A stretch of 64,000 bases of DNA from Acidobacteriaceae bacterium (GTDB lineage: Bacteria; Acidobacteriota; Terriglobia; Terriglobales; Acidobacteriaceae). Where the stretch lies: NCBI GenBank assembly GCA_025350325.1, contig JANXYB010000045.1:1-64000 (forward strand). Reading direction: 5' to 3'. The position numbers were made by a program, and so were the translations under genes. This document shows positions 18,661 through 28,661 of the stretch, one piece after another. Positions within the stretch are counted from its first letter, which is position 1. The number at the start of each line of letters is the position of its first letter. Under the pieces are notes generated by a model. The model did not search any database. It was not told where the DNA came from and was given only the letters and a program-made list of their open reading frames with translations.

Positions 18661-20114
18661 CGCCCACTAGTGATTCGGCGCTCGACTTTTTGCACTCGGC
18701 GGCCACCGACTTCTTCACAGGTGCACTCGATGCATGCAACATCGCATCCGCATTCGATCGGCGCATTCGTTTCGAGGGCAATACGTTGCAGCGGCTCCTA
18801 CCCGACGGCAGTGGCCCTGACAACATCAATCTTTCGCAATATAAACGCATATTCGTTATCGCTTTGGGTAAGGCCGCGGGCCCCATGCTCGCGGTTTTGC
18901 TTGACCGCATGAAGCGGCGTAAAGGCCTGCGCGGAATCTGTTGCACGAAGTATCTGCCAAACAATCGCAACTGGCGTATCCGGTACTTTGAGGGCGGCCA
19001 CCCTGTGCCCAATCAAGAATCCTTCAATGCGGCGCGCGCGGCCCTGGCAATGCTTAAAAAAGCGAAGAAAGATACGCTGATTTTCTTTCTCATCTCGGGT
19101 GGCGGCTCCGCAATGTTTGACCTGCCTCTCGATCCCCAAATTGGACTGGATGAAACCATTGCGTTTCACGAATCGCTGATCGCATCCGGTGCGCCGATCA
19201 ACGACGTGAATACCCTGCGTAAGCACTTTTCTGCGGTCAAGGGTGGCCGCCTCGCGATCGCTGCGCACGACGCTCAAAAAGTGTCGCTGCTCTTGCCGGA
19301 CGTGCCGCTTCGCTCTCTCGACGCACTCTCGTCCGGCCCCACTTCTCCTGATCACTCCACCGTGGACGAAGTGCATGAGATTCTGGCGAAGTATGAACTA
19401 TCCCCGAAGCTGCCGCCGTCAATTCGTGTTTTTTTTGAGCGCGGCGACTTACCCGAATCTCCTGGTAATAAAAGCTGGCGGCCGCCATTTCTGCCGAAAT
19501 TTTATAGAGGCGGCGACCCCGTGCAGGGGCGCAAAGTCACGTCTGCGATAACATTGACGGGCGAGGATGAAGCATTTCGCGATTCGGTTTTTGAGCTTCT
19601 GCTCTCAAGTCACGATCTGGTCGAGAATGCGCGCACCCTGGCTCAGAAAGCCGACTATTATGTTGCGGTCGATAATTCCTGCGACGACTGGGATTATGGG
19701 GACGCCGCCCACTACCTGCTGGACCGCTTCCACGAATTGCGCAAAAATCATCGACGTTTCTGCCTCATATCTGGCGGCGAGGTGACAGTGACTCTCCACG
19801 GCACGCCGGGCGCCGGCGGTCGAAACCAGCAATTTGCTCTAGCTTGCGCTCTTGAACTCGCGCAACATCCCGGCGAAATGCTGACCGTCCTCAGTGCGGG
19901 CTCCGACGGCATCGACGGCAACACGCGCAGCGCGGGCGCGGTGGCCGATCCCACTACGGTCGGCCGCGCTATCGCGTTCGGCTTCGACCCACAAGAGTCG
20001 TTGCGTGCCTTCAACGCTTGTCCACTTTTCACCGCGCTCGGCGATTCCATAGTGACCGGGCCCACAAGTCACAATCTGCGCGATCTTCGCCTGCTAATGT
20101 CAGATCGATCCTGA
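18657..20114 (+). CDS. Glycerate kinase (DUF4147/MOFRL family)
   Basis: GKAAGPML, LISGGGSAMFDLP, LISGGEVTVTLHGTPGAGGRNQQFALACAL, SAGSDGIDGNTRSAGA; ATGA overlap with upstream gene. Confidence 0.9.
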   Translation: MTPTSDSALDFLHSAATDFFTGALDACNIASAFDRRIRFEGNTLQRLLPDGSGPDNINLSQYKRIFVIALGKAAGPMLAVLLDRMKRRKGLRGICCTKYLPNNRNWRIRYFEGGHPVPNQESFNAARAALAMLKKAKKDTLIFFLISGGGSAMFDLPLDPQIGLDETIAFHESLIASGAPINDVNTLRKHFSAVKGGRLAIAAHDAQKVSLLLPDVPLRSLDALSSGPTSPDHSTVDEVHEILAKYELSPKLPPSIRVFFERGDLPESPGNKSWRPPFLPKFYRGGDPVQGRKVTSAITLTGEDEAFRDSVFELLLSSHDLVENARTLAQKADYYVAVDNSCDDWDYGDAAHYLLDRFHELRKNHRRFCLISGGEVTVTLHGTPGAGGRNQQFALACALELAQHPGEMLTVLSAGSDGIDGNTRSAGAVADPTTVGRAIAFGFDPQESLRAFNACPLFTALGDSIVTGPTSHNLRDLRLLMSDRS

Positions 20115-20242
20115 TAAGTCAGCAATTTTTTTCCTCCCTCGGTCAATTCGCACGCATCGGCGATAATTGCTGGGGATCACTTTCTTATCTGTCCTCGCGC
20201 TCATTCCGTGCATTGCGCGTATTCGTGCATTAGGATTGGTTC

Positions 20243-21298
20243 GTGGCTCAAAAAGGGACTCGCAAGAAGAGCGCCGATAATACGCCCGATATACGGGCCG
20301 TAGCCGCGCTTGCCAAGGTTTCTATCGCCACGGTTTCCAGAACCATCAATGGATCCCCGGTGGTTAGCGAGCGCCTTTCCAAGCGCGTGTGGCAAGCCAT
20401 CCAGCATTTGAATTATTTCCCTAATACGCATGCGCGCACGCTGGTCTCGGGCCGCAGCCGCCTACTCGGTATCATCGTTGAAAACATTACGAACCCGTTT
20501 TTTCCTGAACTCATCCAGAGCTTCGAAGAGATCGCCGTAGCGCACGGTTACGAAATTCTGGTCAGTTCTTCAAACAGTGATCCTGCCGTCTTGACCACAT
20601 GCGTTCGCCGAATGTTAGAGCGCAAAGTTGAGGGTGTGGCAGTGCTCACCTTTGGCGAGGAAGAGCCGGTCCTGGACCAATTGGTCTTTCACGACGTTCC
20701 GATGGTTCTTGCCGAATTCAAAGTCGACGTTCCAAAGGTGAGCACGATCTTGCTCGACTACAGCACCGGTATCCGCGCTGCCGTTAAGCACCTTGCTGAT
20801 TTCGGCCACAGCAACATCGGCTTTCTTGCCGGTCCCCATAAGCTGCATTCTGCGGTCACGCGCGAAAACGATTTCTGTGCTTCGATCGATCAAGCGGGGC
20901 TACGCCTGCAGAGGAAATGGATCATCGAATGTGACCACACGCTCAAGGGCGGCGTAGCCGGGTTTGAAAAACTTCAGGCGCTCGAGGCGCGACCAACGGC
21001 CATCCTCTGCTCTAACGACATGACCGCCATTGGAGTCTTGCGCGCGGCCTATATGAAAGGCTTACGCGTACCGCAGGATCTCTCTGTGATTGGCCTGGAT
21101 GACATCAGTTTCGCCGAATTCACACTGCCGCCGCTGACCACAATCCGCCTGTCGCGCACCGAGCTGGCGCACGCCGCATTTGACGCCCTGCGTCAACAAG
21201 CCGAAGATTCCAACAATCCCAACATGCAGCGCGAATTTCTGGTCTCGACCAGTCTCGTAGTTCGGGAATCGACTGCCCCGCCTCCTGCGCGCAAGTAG
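20243..21298 (+). CDS. LacI family transcriptional regulator
   Basis: HTH AVAALAKVSIATVSRTINGSPVVSERLSKRVWQAIQHLNYFPNTHARTLVSGRS plus periplasmic-binding-like domain. Confidence 0.93.
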   Translation: MAQKGTRKKSADNTPDIRAVAALAKVSIATVSRTINGSPVVSERLSKRVWQAIQHLNYFPNTHARTLVSGRSRLLGIIVENITNPFFPELIQSFEEIAVAHGYEILVSSSNSDPAVLTTCVRRMLERKVEGVAVLTFGEEEPVLDQLVFHDVPMVLAEFKVDVPKVSTILLDYSTGIRAAVKHLADFGHSNIGFLAGPHKLHSAVTRENDFCASIDQAGLRLQRKWIIECDHTLKGGVAGFEKLQALEARPTAILCSNDMTAIGVLRAAYMKGLRVPQDLSVIGLDDISFAEFTLPPLTTIRLSRTELAHAAFDALRQQAEDSNNPNMQREFLVSTSLVVRESTAPPPARK

Positions 21299-21796
21299 AT
21301 ATGCAACGCAATTGGCTTGGATTGTTTTCGTCGTCGGCTCCCCGCTGCAAAATGAGCGCTCGTCCAAAAGAAGAGCTCAGCTTGATGAATAATTCTTGTT
21401 TTGAAAGGGCATGACTTGACAGCTTGGTGAAGAGTCCATTTACCCGTACTCATCCACTCACGAAATCATCCGTCCGAAACACCCGTCAATCACGCGCGAT
21501 AACCCATCGAAATAAGTTCTCCATACCGACCTGATTTACCCTACCCGCTATTGCAGACTATTTCCTCAAAATCACTATCCTTGATTGTGAAGAGCAATAT
21601 GAGGAGATTATGAGAAACAGGTAGCCGACGGACTTCTCGCTAAGAACACCATCCGTCGTTCCTTTATGCGGACCAACCTGAAAGCCTCAGTAACCCCTTT
21701 ATCCAGAGGACTCTGCAGACAACTCTATTAGTTGGACGACTTTACGGCACGTGGCTACCCCCAATGCGCTGAAAACAAATGACTTCCATCCAGAGT

Positions 21797-21815
21797 ATGG
21801 GTGGGGGTGGGGGCA
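21797..21815. repeat. G-run tract, second intergenic copy
   Basis: ATGGGTGGGGGTGGGGGCA; preceded by AATGACTTCCATCCAGAG, similar to AATAACTTCTATCCAGATA before the tract at ~1836. Confidence 0.6.
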
Positions 21816-21956
21816 TAGCGCTAAGTTAACTGAACTAGTTGCAGTTGTTGAGCGACGAGCAATTTACGTTCCAGGCGAAGAATAAGTTGATAGGCAGTCT
21901 GAGTGCTATTCAAAAGAAGAGCTCTCAGTCAACGCCAGCCACTCGTGACTTCCAAA

Positions 21957-22238
21957 CTAAACGCAGCCCCCGGCGATCGATGGAATCACCAACACCTCAT
22001 CGCCTTCCTTGAAGCTGTACTTCTCGTTGCCAAGAAAGCGAATATCCTCTTCGTTCACATAGAAATTAATGAAGCGGCGAATCTGCCCATCTTCGTTGCG
22101 AAGATGCTGCCGCAACGCCGGAAAGCGTCCTTCAATCTCGGTCACAAGCTCAGATAAATTGGTCGCAGTGCTCGAAATTTCGCGCACGTTGTTAGTGTGT
22201 TTTTGAAATGCGTTCGGTAACAAAACCTTAACGGACAT
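21957..22238 (-). CDS. MoaD/ThiS-family ubiquitin-like sulfur carrier
   Basis: MSVKVLLPNAFQKHTNN...EDIRFL...LKEGDEVLVIPSIAGG-type fold signature; C-terminus reads SIAGGCV. Confidence 0.88.
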   Translation of the reverse strand: MSVKVLLPNAFQKHTNNVREISSTATNLSELVTEIEGRFPALRQHLRNEDGQIRRFINFYVNEEDIRFLGNEKYSFKEGDEVLVIPSIAGGCV

Positions 22239-23556
22239 GATTGCCCCCTGCCGTACTCAGTTGCTGGCGCGTCGCGCCATGTTCTTCAACGTATATTTCA
22301 AAATCAGCGAGCCGCGGACGAATCGCTTCGCTCTGCTCGTAGGCCCCATTCAGGCAATCGGTGGTTTTCAGGCCGTTCCCTGTAATGCATGAGACAGTGA
22401 GTTCGTCGCGCTGAATGCGGCCATGCGCATAGAGCCGTGCCGTAACTGCAGTCGTAACGCCGCCGGCAGTCTCGGTGAAGATGCCTTCGGTCTCCGCCAG
22501 TTCCTGGATAGCCGAAACAATCTCGACATCGGAAACATCTTCGGCCCAGCCGCCTGTCGCGAGAATAGTTCGCGCCGCATACATTCCGTCTGCCGGATTT
22601 CCGATAGCCAGCGAGCGAGCAATCGTGTTGGGTCTCTGCGGCTCAATCACGTCTGTGCCGCCTTTGACCGCCTTGGCGATAGGTGAGCAGCCCGTGGCCT
22701 GCGCACCAAAGAAACGCACTGGCTTTTCGTCTACCAGTCCCAACGCGATCAGTTCGTCAAACGCCTTGCGAATTTTGGTGATCAGCGAGCCGCCGGCCAT
22801 CGGGCAGACAATGTTGTCGGGCAGACGCCAGCCCAGTTGCTCGGCAATCTCGTAGCCAACTGTCTTCGAGCCTTCAGCGTAATAGGGCCGCAGATTGACG
22901 TTTACAAATCCCCAGTTGTAGCGGTCTGCTATCTGCGAACAGAGGCGATTGACGTGGTCGTAATTGCCATCGACACGTACCAGGGTCGCCCCATAGACCT
23001 GCGTGTTGAGGATCTTTGCCGGCTCGAGATCGGCTGGAACGAGAATGAATGTTTTAAGGCCAAGGCGCGCCGCCTGCGCCGCCACCGCATTGGCAAGGTT
23101 GCCCGTGGATGAGCACCCGACCGTATCGAAGCCGAAGTCCTGCGCGTTGGCCAGAGCCACCGCGACAACGCGATCTTTAAAGCTCAACGTGGGCATGCAC
23201 ACGGCATCGTTCTTGAGGTATAAATTGCGGGCGCCGATATGTTCGCCGAGCCGTGGAGCTTCCACCAACGGCGTGAGCCCGGCCGGCGTCTTTGGCACAT
23301 AGCTGTCCCGGACGGGCAGTAAAGCACGGTAGCGCCACATGTTCAAAGGGCCGTTGGCAATAGCGTAGCGGGTGAAACGGGTGCGGGCGTATTCCAGGTC
23401 ATACACGATTTCGAGAGGAGAAAAACAGTCTTCACAAATCGAGAGCGGCTGCAGACCGTAGGTCTTGCCGCATCCTTTACATCGCAACTCGTAAGCAGTC
23501 GTCACAAGTCCCTCGCTATGAACGCGAGTGAAAAAGGTCTGCGAGCGCGTGACCAA
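22228..23556 (-). CDS. thrC: Threonine synthase
   Basis: N-terminal zinc-ribbon-like CKGCGKTYGLQPLSICEDC; PLP motif PTLSFKDRVVAVALA; SSTGNLANAVAA. Confidence 0.9.
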   Translation of the reverse strand: MVTRSQTFFTRVHSEGLVTTAYELRCKGCGKTYGLQPLSICEDCFSPLEIVYDLEYARTRFTRYAIANGPLNMWRYRALLPVRDSYVPKTPAGLTPLVEAPRLGEHIGARNLYLKNDAVCMPTLSFKDRVVAVALANAQDFGFDTVGCSSTGNLANAVAAQAARLGLKTFILVPADLEPAKILNTQVYGATLVRVDGNYDHVNRLCSQIADRYNWGFVNVNLRPYYAEGSKTVGYEIAEQLGWRLPDNIVCPMAGGSLITKIRKAFDELIALGLVDEKPVRFFGAQATGCSPIAKAVKGGTDVIEPQRPNTIARSLAIGNPADGMYAARTILATGGWAEDVSDVEIVSAIQELAETEGIFTETAGGVTTAVTARLYAHGRIQRDELTVSCITGNGLKTTDCLNGAYEQSEAIRPRLADFEIYVEEHGATRQQLSTAGGNHVR

Positions 23557-23889
23557 GCCCAGATAGAGCGAACGTGAGGTGACTCGAAATTACCTGCGAA
23601 GCCGCCTGCGCAAAGAGTGCGTAAGCTGCCCCCGAATCTCATGTTCCCCGTCTCCGGGCAAGAGTTGACACCATACTCCTGGATTGCCCAGGCAGGTTGT
23701 CGTGGCGTCACAGGGCTCGTCCCTCAGCCACTCTGCATGAAACTCAGGCTTGCCCTTTGGGGGCAAACATGAATGTTTAGTTTGTACCATAGGACCTGTT
23801 TTGACGCAACCAATCTTGCAGTGAATGGGTCACGAGGGTATCCGATTGGAGAAAATCGAGCCGGAACCGCATCCAAAGGCCCCCGACAC

Positions 23890-25935
23890 TCATTCCGGAT
23901 GAATCCAGATCGCGTTTCCGCCCCCTGAAACCATCCGAATATCAAGCGTCGTGCTGCGATTGACCTGCTGCTTCGAAAACACCGTGTGGGTCGCATTGAC
24001 CGCTGCGTCGGGAGCGTCCGCATAAATTTCGGCGACGTACTTGCCCTCGCCCAGAAAATTCAGCGGCACCTTAACTGTCCGCTCATCCCAGTTGGTGATC
24101 GAACCGACATACCAGTCGCGGCCGCTGCGTCGAGCCAATGTGATGTTCTCCATCGGCCGTCCAGAGAGCACGCGCACTTCATCCCACGTCGTCGGCACCT
24201 GCTTGATAAATTCAAAATCGTGCTGACCCGCGTAGTGCTCCGGGTAGTCTGAAACCATCATCAGCGGGCTCTCAAGCACGACGTACAGCGCAAGCTCATG
24301 CGCCCGTGTGCCGAGACTCATTGGCATCAAATTGCGCGCGACAAAGTTTTCGCGATTGCTGTTGCCAAACGCTCCCGGGGTGTAATCGAGCGGCCCAGCA
24401 AGCATGCGCGTGAAAGGCAGCGTGGTGTTGTGAACCGGTGACGTGCGCGCACTCCATTTTAGATATTCCTTTCCCATCACCCCTTCGCGCGTGATGACGT
24501 TAGGCCAGGTACGCCGCAGTCCATCGGGTTTGTACGCGCCATGATAGTCGAGCATGAGGTGATGCTCCGCGGCTAGCTCGGCAACGTGGCGGTACCATGC
24601 GACCATCTGCTGGTCGTCCCGATTCATGAAATCGATTTTGACGCCCGCGATTCCCCACTGCTCAAAAAGAGGAAAAGCCTGGTCCATGTATTTGTCGACC
24701 GACGTCCAATGCGACCAGAGCCAGATGCGCACATTCTTTTCTTTCGCATAGCGCAGCAGGTCCGGCATGTCGACGTCTGGATTGACCTGCGTAATGTCGG
24801 CCAAGGCCGCATAATCTTGTGGGCCTTTGCGATTGGCAACTGCCCAGCCCGCATCGATCAACATGTAGGGAAAGCCGGACGCCGAAGCAAAATCGATGTA
24901 GTGCTTCATCGTGGCTGTATTCATCCCGGGCTTGAACGTGGCGCTCGGCGCCGCTTCACCCGACCACCAATCCCACGCCGATTTCCCTTCCCGTATCCAC
25001 GACGTGTCCGTAATCTTCGAAGCAGGATTGAGATTGAGAATGATATTCGATTCGACCAGACGTCCCGGATCATCGGCGATCATCAAGACACGCCAAGGCG
25101 TGGTCAGGGGCGCTTCAGTTTCAACCGCGATGCCCGCCGCATCGATGCGCGGCGACAGCTCGGCGCGCACTCCAAAGGCCACGCCATTTTTGCGCAGGTA
25201 CATGCCCGCGTAGTTTTCGATGTTCGCTTCGGTCACAGCGACCCAGCCCACAGCAGGCACTTCAGCCAGTAGCGGCAGAGCTACCAGCCAATCGCGGTGC
25301 AAGCCGCTCACTTGCCGCTTTTGATACTCGTCTTCATATGAAGACTGGTAGCCATCGAGAACCAGCGGATAGACGGTCGCATCCTTGCTATACCTGAACT
25401 CGGTTAACTCATGCTCAACACGCATTTTTGCAAAGGCCGGCTGAGCAGGAAGAAGGTAGCGGAATGCCACTCCATCGTTGAATGCTTTAACTTCGATTGA
25501 GAGTTCGCGACCCGCAGCGTCTTTGAAATCCACAATTGAGTGGTGATTCAGATCGCGAACGGTTCTGCTTTTGCCCACCGGGATGGAGTACGTCTCGTCG
25601 GTGTCGCCCGAATGTACGCCGACTTGCAGCATGCCCGGTCCCAGCAGATCCCGACCTTCAACCTTGATGCCGAGCGCGGATTCATCCATAAGCCATTTGC
25701 CGTGGAAATCAATGGCGTAGTGCATACCTTTACAGGATGGATCGGTCGCCGGACCCACCGATGAGTCTGAAAGTATCAAAACGATCTGGCCGTCAGGCGA
25801 AGCGATGCGGAGCGGGGGGCTATTCTTCTGCTGTGAAATCGCAAGCAGGGGGCCGCAGCTCATTGCCAACAGACACACGAGTATCGAACGTAGACTTGCC
25901 ATTATTCGCCACCTGAAAAGGGATGGTACCACCAC
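23890..25935 (-). CDS. Glycoside hydrolase family 97 protein
   Basis: N-terminal beta-domain plus barrel: WDWWSGEA...YIDFASASGFPYMLIDAGWA, WGIAGVKIDFMNRDDQQMVAWYRHVAELAAEHHLMLDYHGAYKPDGLRRTWPN. Confidence 0.9.
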   Translation of the reverse strand: MVVPSLFRWRIMASLRSILVCLLAMSCGPLLAISQQKNSPPLRIASPDGQIVLILSDSSVGPATDPSCKGMHYAIDFHGKWLMDESALGIKVEGRDLLGPGMLQVGVHSGDTDETYSIPVGKSRTVRDLNHHSIVDFKDAAGRELSIEVKAFNDGVAFRYLLPAQPAFAKMRVEHELTEFRYSKDATVYPLVLDGYQSSYEDEYQKRQVSGLHRDWLVALPLLAEVPAVGWVAVTEANIENYAGMYLRKNGVAFGVRAELSPRIDAAGIAVETEAPLTTPWRVLMIADDPGRLVESNIILNLNPASKITDTSWIREGKSAWDWWSGEAAPSATFKPGMNTATMKHYIDFASASGFPYMLIDAGWAVANRKGPQDYAALADITQVNPDVDMPDLLRYAKEKNVRIWLWSHWTSVDKYMDQAFPLFEQWGIAGVKIDFMNRDDQQMVAWYRHVAELAAEHHLMLDYHGAYKPDGLRRTWPNVITREGVMGKEYLKWSARTSPVHNTTLPFTRMLAGPLDYTPGAFGNSNRENFVARNLMPMSLGTRAHELALYVVLESPLMMVSDYPEHYAGQHDFEFIKQVPTTWDEVRVLSGRPMENITLARRSGRDWYVGSITNWDERTVKVPLNFLGEGKYVAEIYADAPDAAVNATHTVFSKQQVNRSTTLDIRMVSGGGNAIWIHPE

Positions 25936-26088
25936 CCAGCCAACGACGACCCACCGTCAACCAAACTGCTTTAAGATCTCTTTCGGGACGTCCATATCTC
26001 GAGGTTCGGCCAGGGGTGCTGGAACGAAGAGGCGTAGGTCGCCCTATACCTCTCAGGCAAGTGATCGTCTCTTAAAAATCCGCCTCAA

Positions 26089-27240
26089 TTAGTTCGTGTA
26101 GATACGCACGTAATCCACCTGCATATCTCCCGGAAAGACTGTCGTGGCATCGGGATTGCCAGGCCAACTCCCTCCCACAGCGAGATTCAACAGGATGAAC
26201 TGAGGACCGTCGTCGAAGGGCCATGTTCCAGCCGCAGTGCTGGAGGTGAAGGTCTCGTAAATGTTTGTCGGGTCGTCAACGTAGTACTGGATCTGACCCT
26301 TACTCCAAATCATCCCGTAGGTGTGCCACGCTGCAGCGGAAAATCCGGCGGGGTGATACGGAACTCCGCCGTTCAGATTAGTGCCGTGAACTGATGACTG
26401 CACCCAGTCATAGCCTAACGAGGCAGCTCCAGCATAAGGAGGCGGATTGGCGCCATCGATGTGCTCGAGCACATCAAGTTCGCCGCAAGCTGGCCAAGGC
26501 TTGAGGTTGATGTTACTGCCGAGCAGCCAGAACGCAGGCCACATTCCCTGCGACTCGGGAATCATCATCTTCGCCTCGATGCGGCCATATTGAAAGCTGA
26601 AGAGTCCTTGAGTCTTCAACCGCGCGGAAGTGTAGACGCCGGCCGCAGGTTGCCGCGCCACAATATGTAGAATGCCGCTCGTATCCGCATAGGCGTTAGG
26701 ACTTGCCGGGTCACAAGGACTGGCGGTCGAACCCGCAGCGCAATAATCCTCCATTTCGTTATTGCCAAAACCACCATTGCCGGTGTCGTAGGCCCAGACT
26801 TTGGAGTCAGGCAAAGCGTTGGTGGTGCCGCCGTTTGAGAACTCATCGCTCCACACCAGTGTGTTTGGAGGAATATTAGGCGTAAAACTTTTGCTCATCA
26901 CGGAGCTTGTGGTAAAGCCTGACGCGGTAGCAATCGCCTGGACGGTGAGGTTGGTCGCAACCAGAAATGGGGCTTGATATACCTGCGAGGTCGTGGTAGG
27001 TGTCGAGCCGTCGAGCGAGTAGTAGATGGTAGCTCCTGGTGTCGTGCTTGCCACGGTTACAACAACCGCGCCCGCAGCTCCATTTGGCGCCGGAACAGGC
27101 GTAGCTGTTGGTGCGGCCGCCGGCGTAGACGTCGCAGGAGGAGGCGTCGTTGCCGCTCCGGAACCATTGCCACCACCGCATCCGCAAACAAAAAGCCCTG
27201 ACAAAATCAACCCTGCAAGCATTCCTGACCCCATACGCAT
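26089..27240 (-). CDS. GH16 family beta-glucanase-like lipoprotein with N-terminal chitobiase-like domain
   Basis: Lipobox-like LFVCGC; TIYYSLDGSTPT domain; GH16 catalytic pattern GELDVLEHID. Confidence 0.9.
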   Translation of the reverse strand: MRMGSGMLAGLILSGLFVCGCGGGNGSGAATTPPPATSTPAAAPTATPVPAPNGAAGAVVVTVASTTPGATIYYSLDGSTPTTTSQVYQAPFLVATNLTVQAIATASGFTTSSVMSKSFTPNIPPNTLVWSDEFSNGGTTNALPDSKVWAYDTGNGGFGNNEMEDYCAAGSTASPCDPASPNAYADTSGILHIVARQPAAGVYTSARLKTQGLFSFQYGRIEAKMMIPESQGMWPAFWLLGSNINLKPWPACGELDVLEHIDGANPPPYAGAASLGYDWVQSSVHGTNLNGGVPYHPAGFSAAAWHTYGMIWSKGQIQYYVDDPTNIYETFTSSTAAGTWPFDDGPQFILLNLAVGGSWPGNPDATTVFPGDMQVDYVRIYTN

Positions 27241-27443
27241 ACAAACTCCAATCGAACGCGCACCAAACGTATTTGGTCGATGCGCCGTTCACCATCTAAG
27301 CATTCAGCGTCCCAAGCGTCAACCATCGACGGCTGCCTTGGATGTGACAAATCGCACACTAGGATGCGGAAGGACAGGCGCATCCTACCGCGCGGCGGGC
27401 CACGTTGCGATAAAGCATGAGAAGGAAGGGTGAAGAGGCGTGT

Positions 27444-27914
27444 TTACTTAGCGGCCGTCAACGCGCTTACTGGCAGCAGCATGTCTTCCTTGCGCATCAC
27501 CAGGTTGGTCGCATTGAGCGTGGCGAGCTCGAAGCCATGGCCGTGCGTGATGGCGTCGGTAGGGCAGGCCTCAACGCAATAACCGCAGAAGATGCACCGG
27601 TTGTAGTCGATGTTGTAAATCTTGGCGTAGCGTTCCGAAGAGGAGATACGCTGCTCCTCGGTGTTTTCCGCAGCTTCAATAAAAATGCAATTGGCTGGAC
27701 ATGCCGCCGCGCAGAGGAAGCATGCCACGCATTTCTCCAAGCCGTTTTCATCGCGCTGCAGCACATGCGCACCTCTGAAGCGCTGCTCAAAGACAGCACC
27801 GCGCAGAGGGCCTTTGCCGTCGGGGTAATTTTCAACCTGCGTGGGGGCGAACATTTCCCCTAAAGTGATGCTCATGCCCTTGGCGATGGCCGCGATATTG
27901 CGCACAACCGACAT
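27444..27914 (-). CDS. nuoI: NADH-quinone oxidoreductase subunit I
   Basis: Two 4Fe-4S motifs CVACFLCAAACPANC and CIFCGYCVEACPTDA with IEAAENTEEQR...YNIDYNRC. Confidence 0.88.
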   Translation of the reverse strand: MSVVRNIAAIAKGMSITLGEMFAPTQVENYPDGKGPLRGAVFEQRFRGAHVLQRDENGLEKCVACFLCAAACPANCIFIEAAENTEEQRISSSERYAKIYNIDYNRCIFCGYCVEACPTDAITHGHGFELATLNATNLVMRKEDMLLPVSALTAAK

Positions 27915-27951
27915 GCGCTCAGTATACGATGATTCGCAAAGGGAGATCACG

Positions 27952-28533
27952 ATGCGACACGCGACATTAGGATTCGCTTTGATGCTGGCGCTGGGTGGGG
28001 CAACGGGCGCTGCCAACGGCCAGGGGCCGATGAAGGATCTTCCTCTCCATCCTCCAGAACCACCCGACACGACCCGCATGCATCAGCAGGCCGATCAGGC
28101 ACGGGATGCGGCCCTGGGCGCTACGCCTCTAAAAATCACGTTCGGCAAAAAATCGGTTGAGTGGACCAAGGAACGACTGGCAGCGCTGCCCCATGAGACG
28201 GTCACGGTTTTCAATGAGCGAATCAAGTCCAACCAGACCTATACAGGCGTGCCCCTCATTGTTCTGATCGGTCAATTGGGTGTGCCTGAAAAGCCGAATG
28301 GCAAGCAGTTTCGACTCTACCTCGTGGCCGAGGGGGCCGACGGCTTCAGGTCGGTTTACTCGATCGGTGAAATCACGGCCTACGTGCATGACGCGATGGT
28401 CCTGGTCGCGGATACGCTCGACAACAAACCCCTCAGGGACGCTGGCCCTTTGCAACTGGTTTCGACGGGCGAGAAACGACCGGACCGTTGGGTCAAAAAC
28501 GTGGTTTCGATTCGAGTACTGTCGGCCGATTAG
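27952..28533 (+). CDS. Exported protein resembling a molybdopterin-binding oxidoreductase domain
   Basis: Signal-like N-terminus; TYTGVPLIVLIGQLGVPE and VAEGADGFRSVYSIGEI patterns. Confidence 0.6.
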   Translation: MRHATLGFALMLALGGATGAANGQGPMKDLPLHPPEPPDTTRMHQQADQARDAALGATPLKITFGKKSVEWTKERLAALPHETVTVFNERIKSNQTYTGVPLIVLIGQLGVPEKPNGKQFRLYLVAEGADGFRSVYSIGEITAYVHDAMVLVADTLDNKPLRDAGPLQLVSTGEKRPDRWVKNVVSIRVLSAD

Positions 28534-28606
28534 AGGCTGTTCTTAATTTTCTAAAACTGATTTCCTAAAACTTTACTGAATCGAATCTAAATAGTTTGCC
28601 TGCAGG

Positions 28607-28641
28607 GTGGCTTTCCGGTTCGATTAAAACCGGAAAGCCAC
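28607..28641. terminator. Hairpin between convergent genes
   Basis: Perfect 14-bp inverted repeat GTGGCTTTCCGGTT / AACCGGAAAGCCAC with 7-nt loop. Confidence 0.65.
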
Positions 28642-28661
28642 GTTGTAGCAGGCTTTCTGCG

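Noticed and set aside
24586-25272. 228-aa plus-strand ORF
   Set aside because: Antisense to the GH97 gene; composition typical of GC-rich shadow ORFs.
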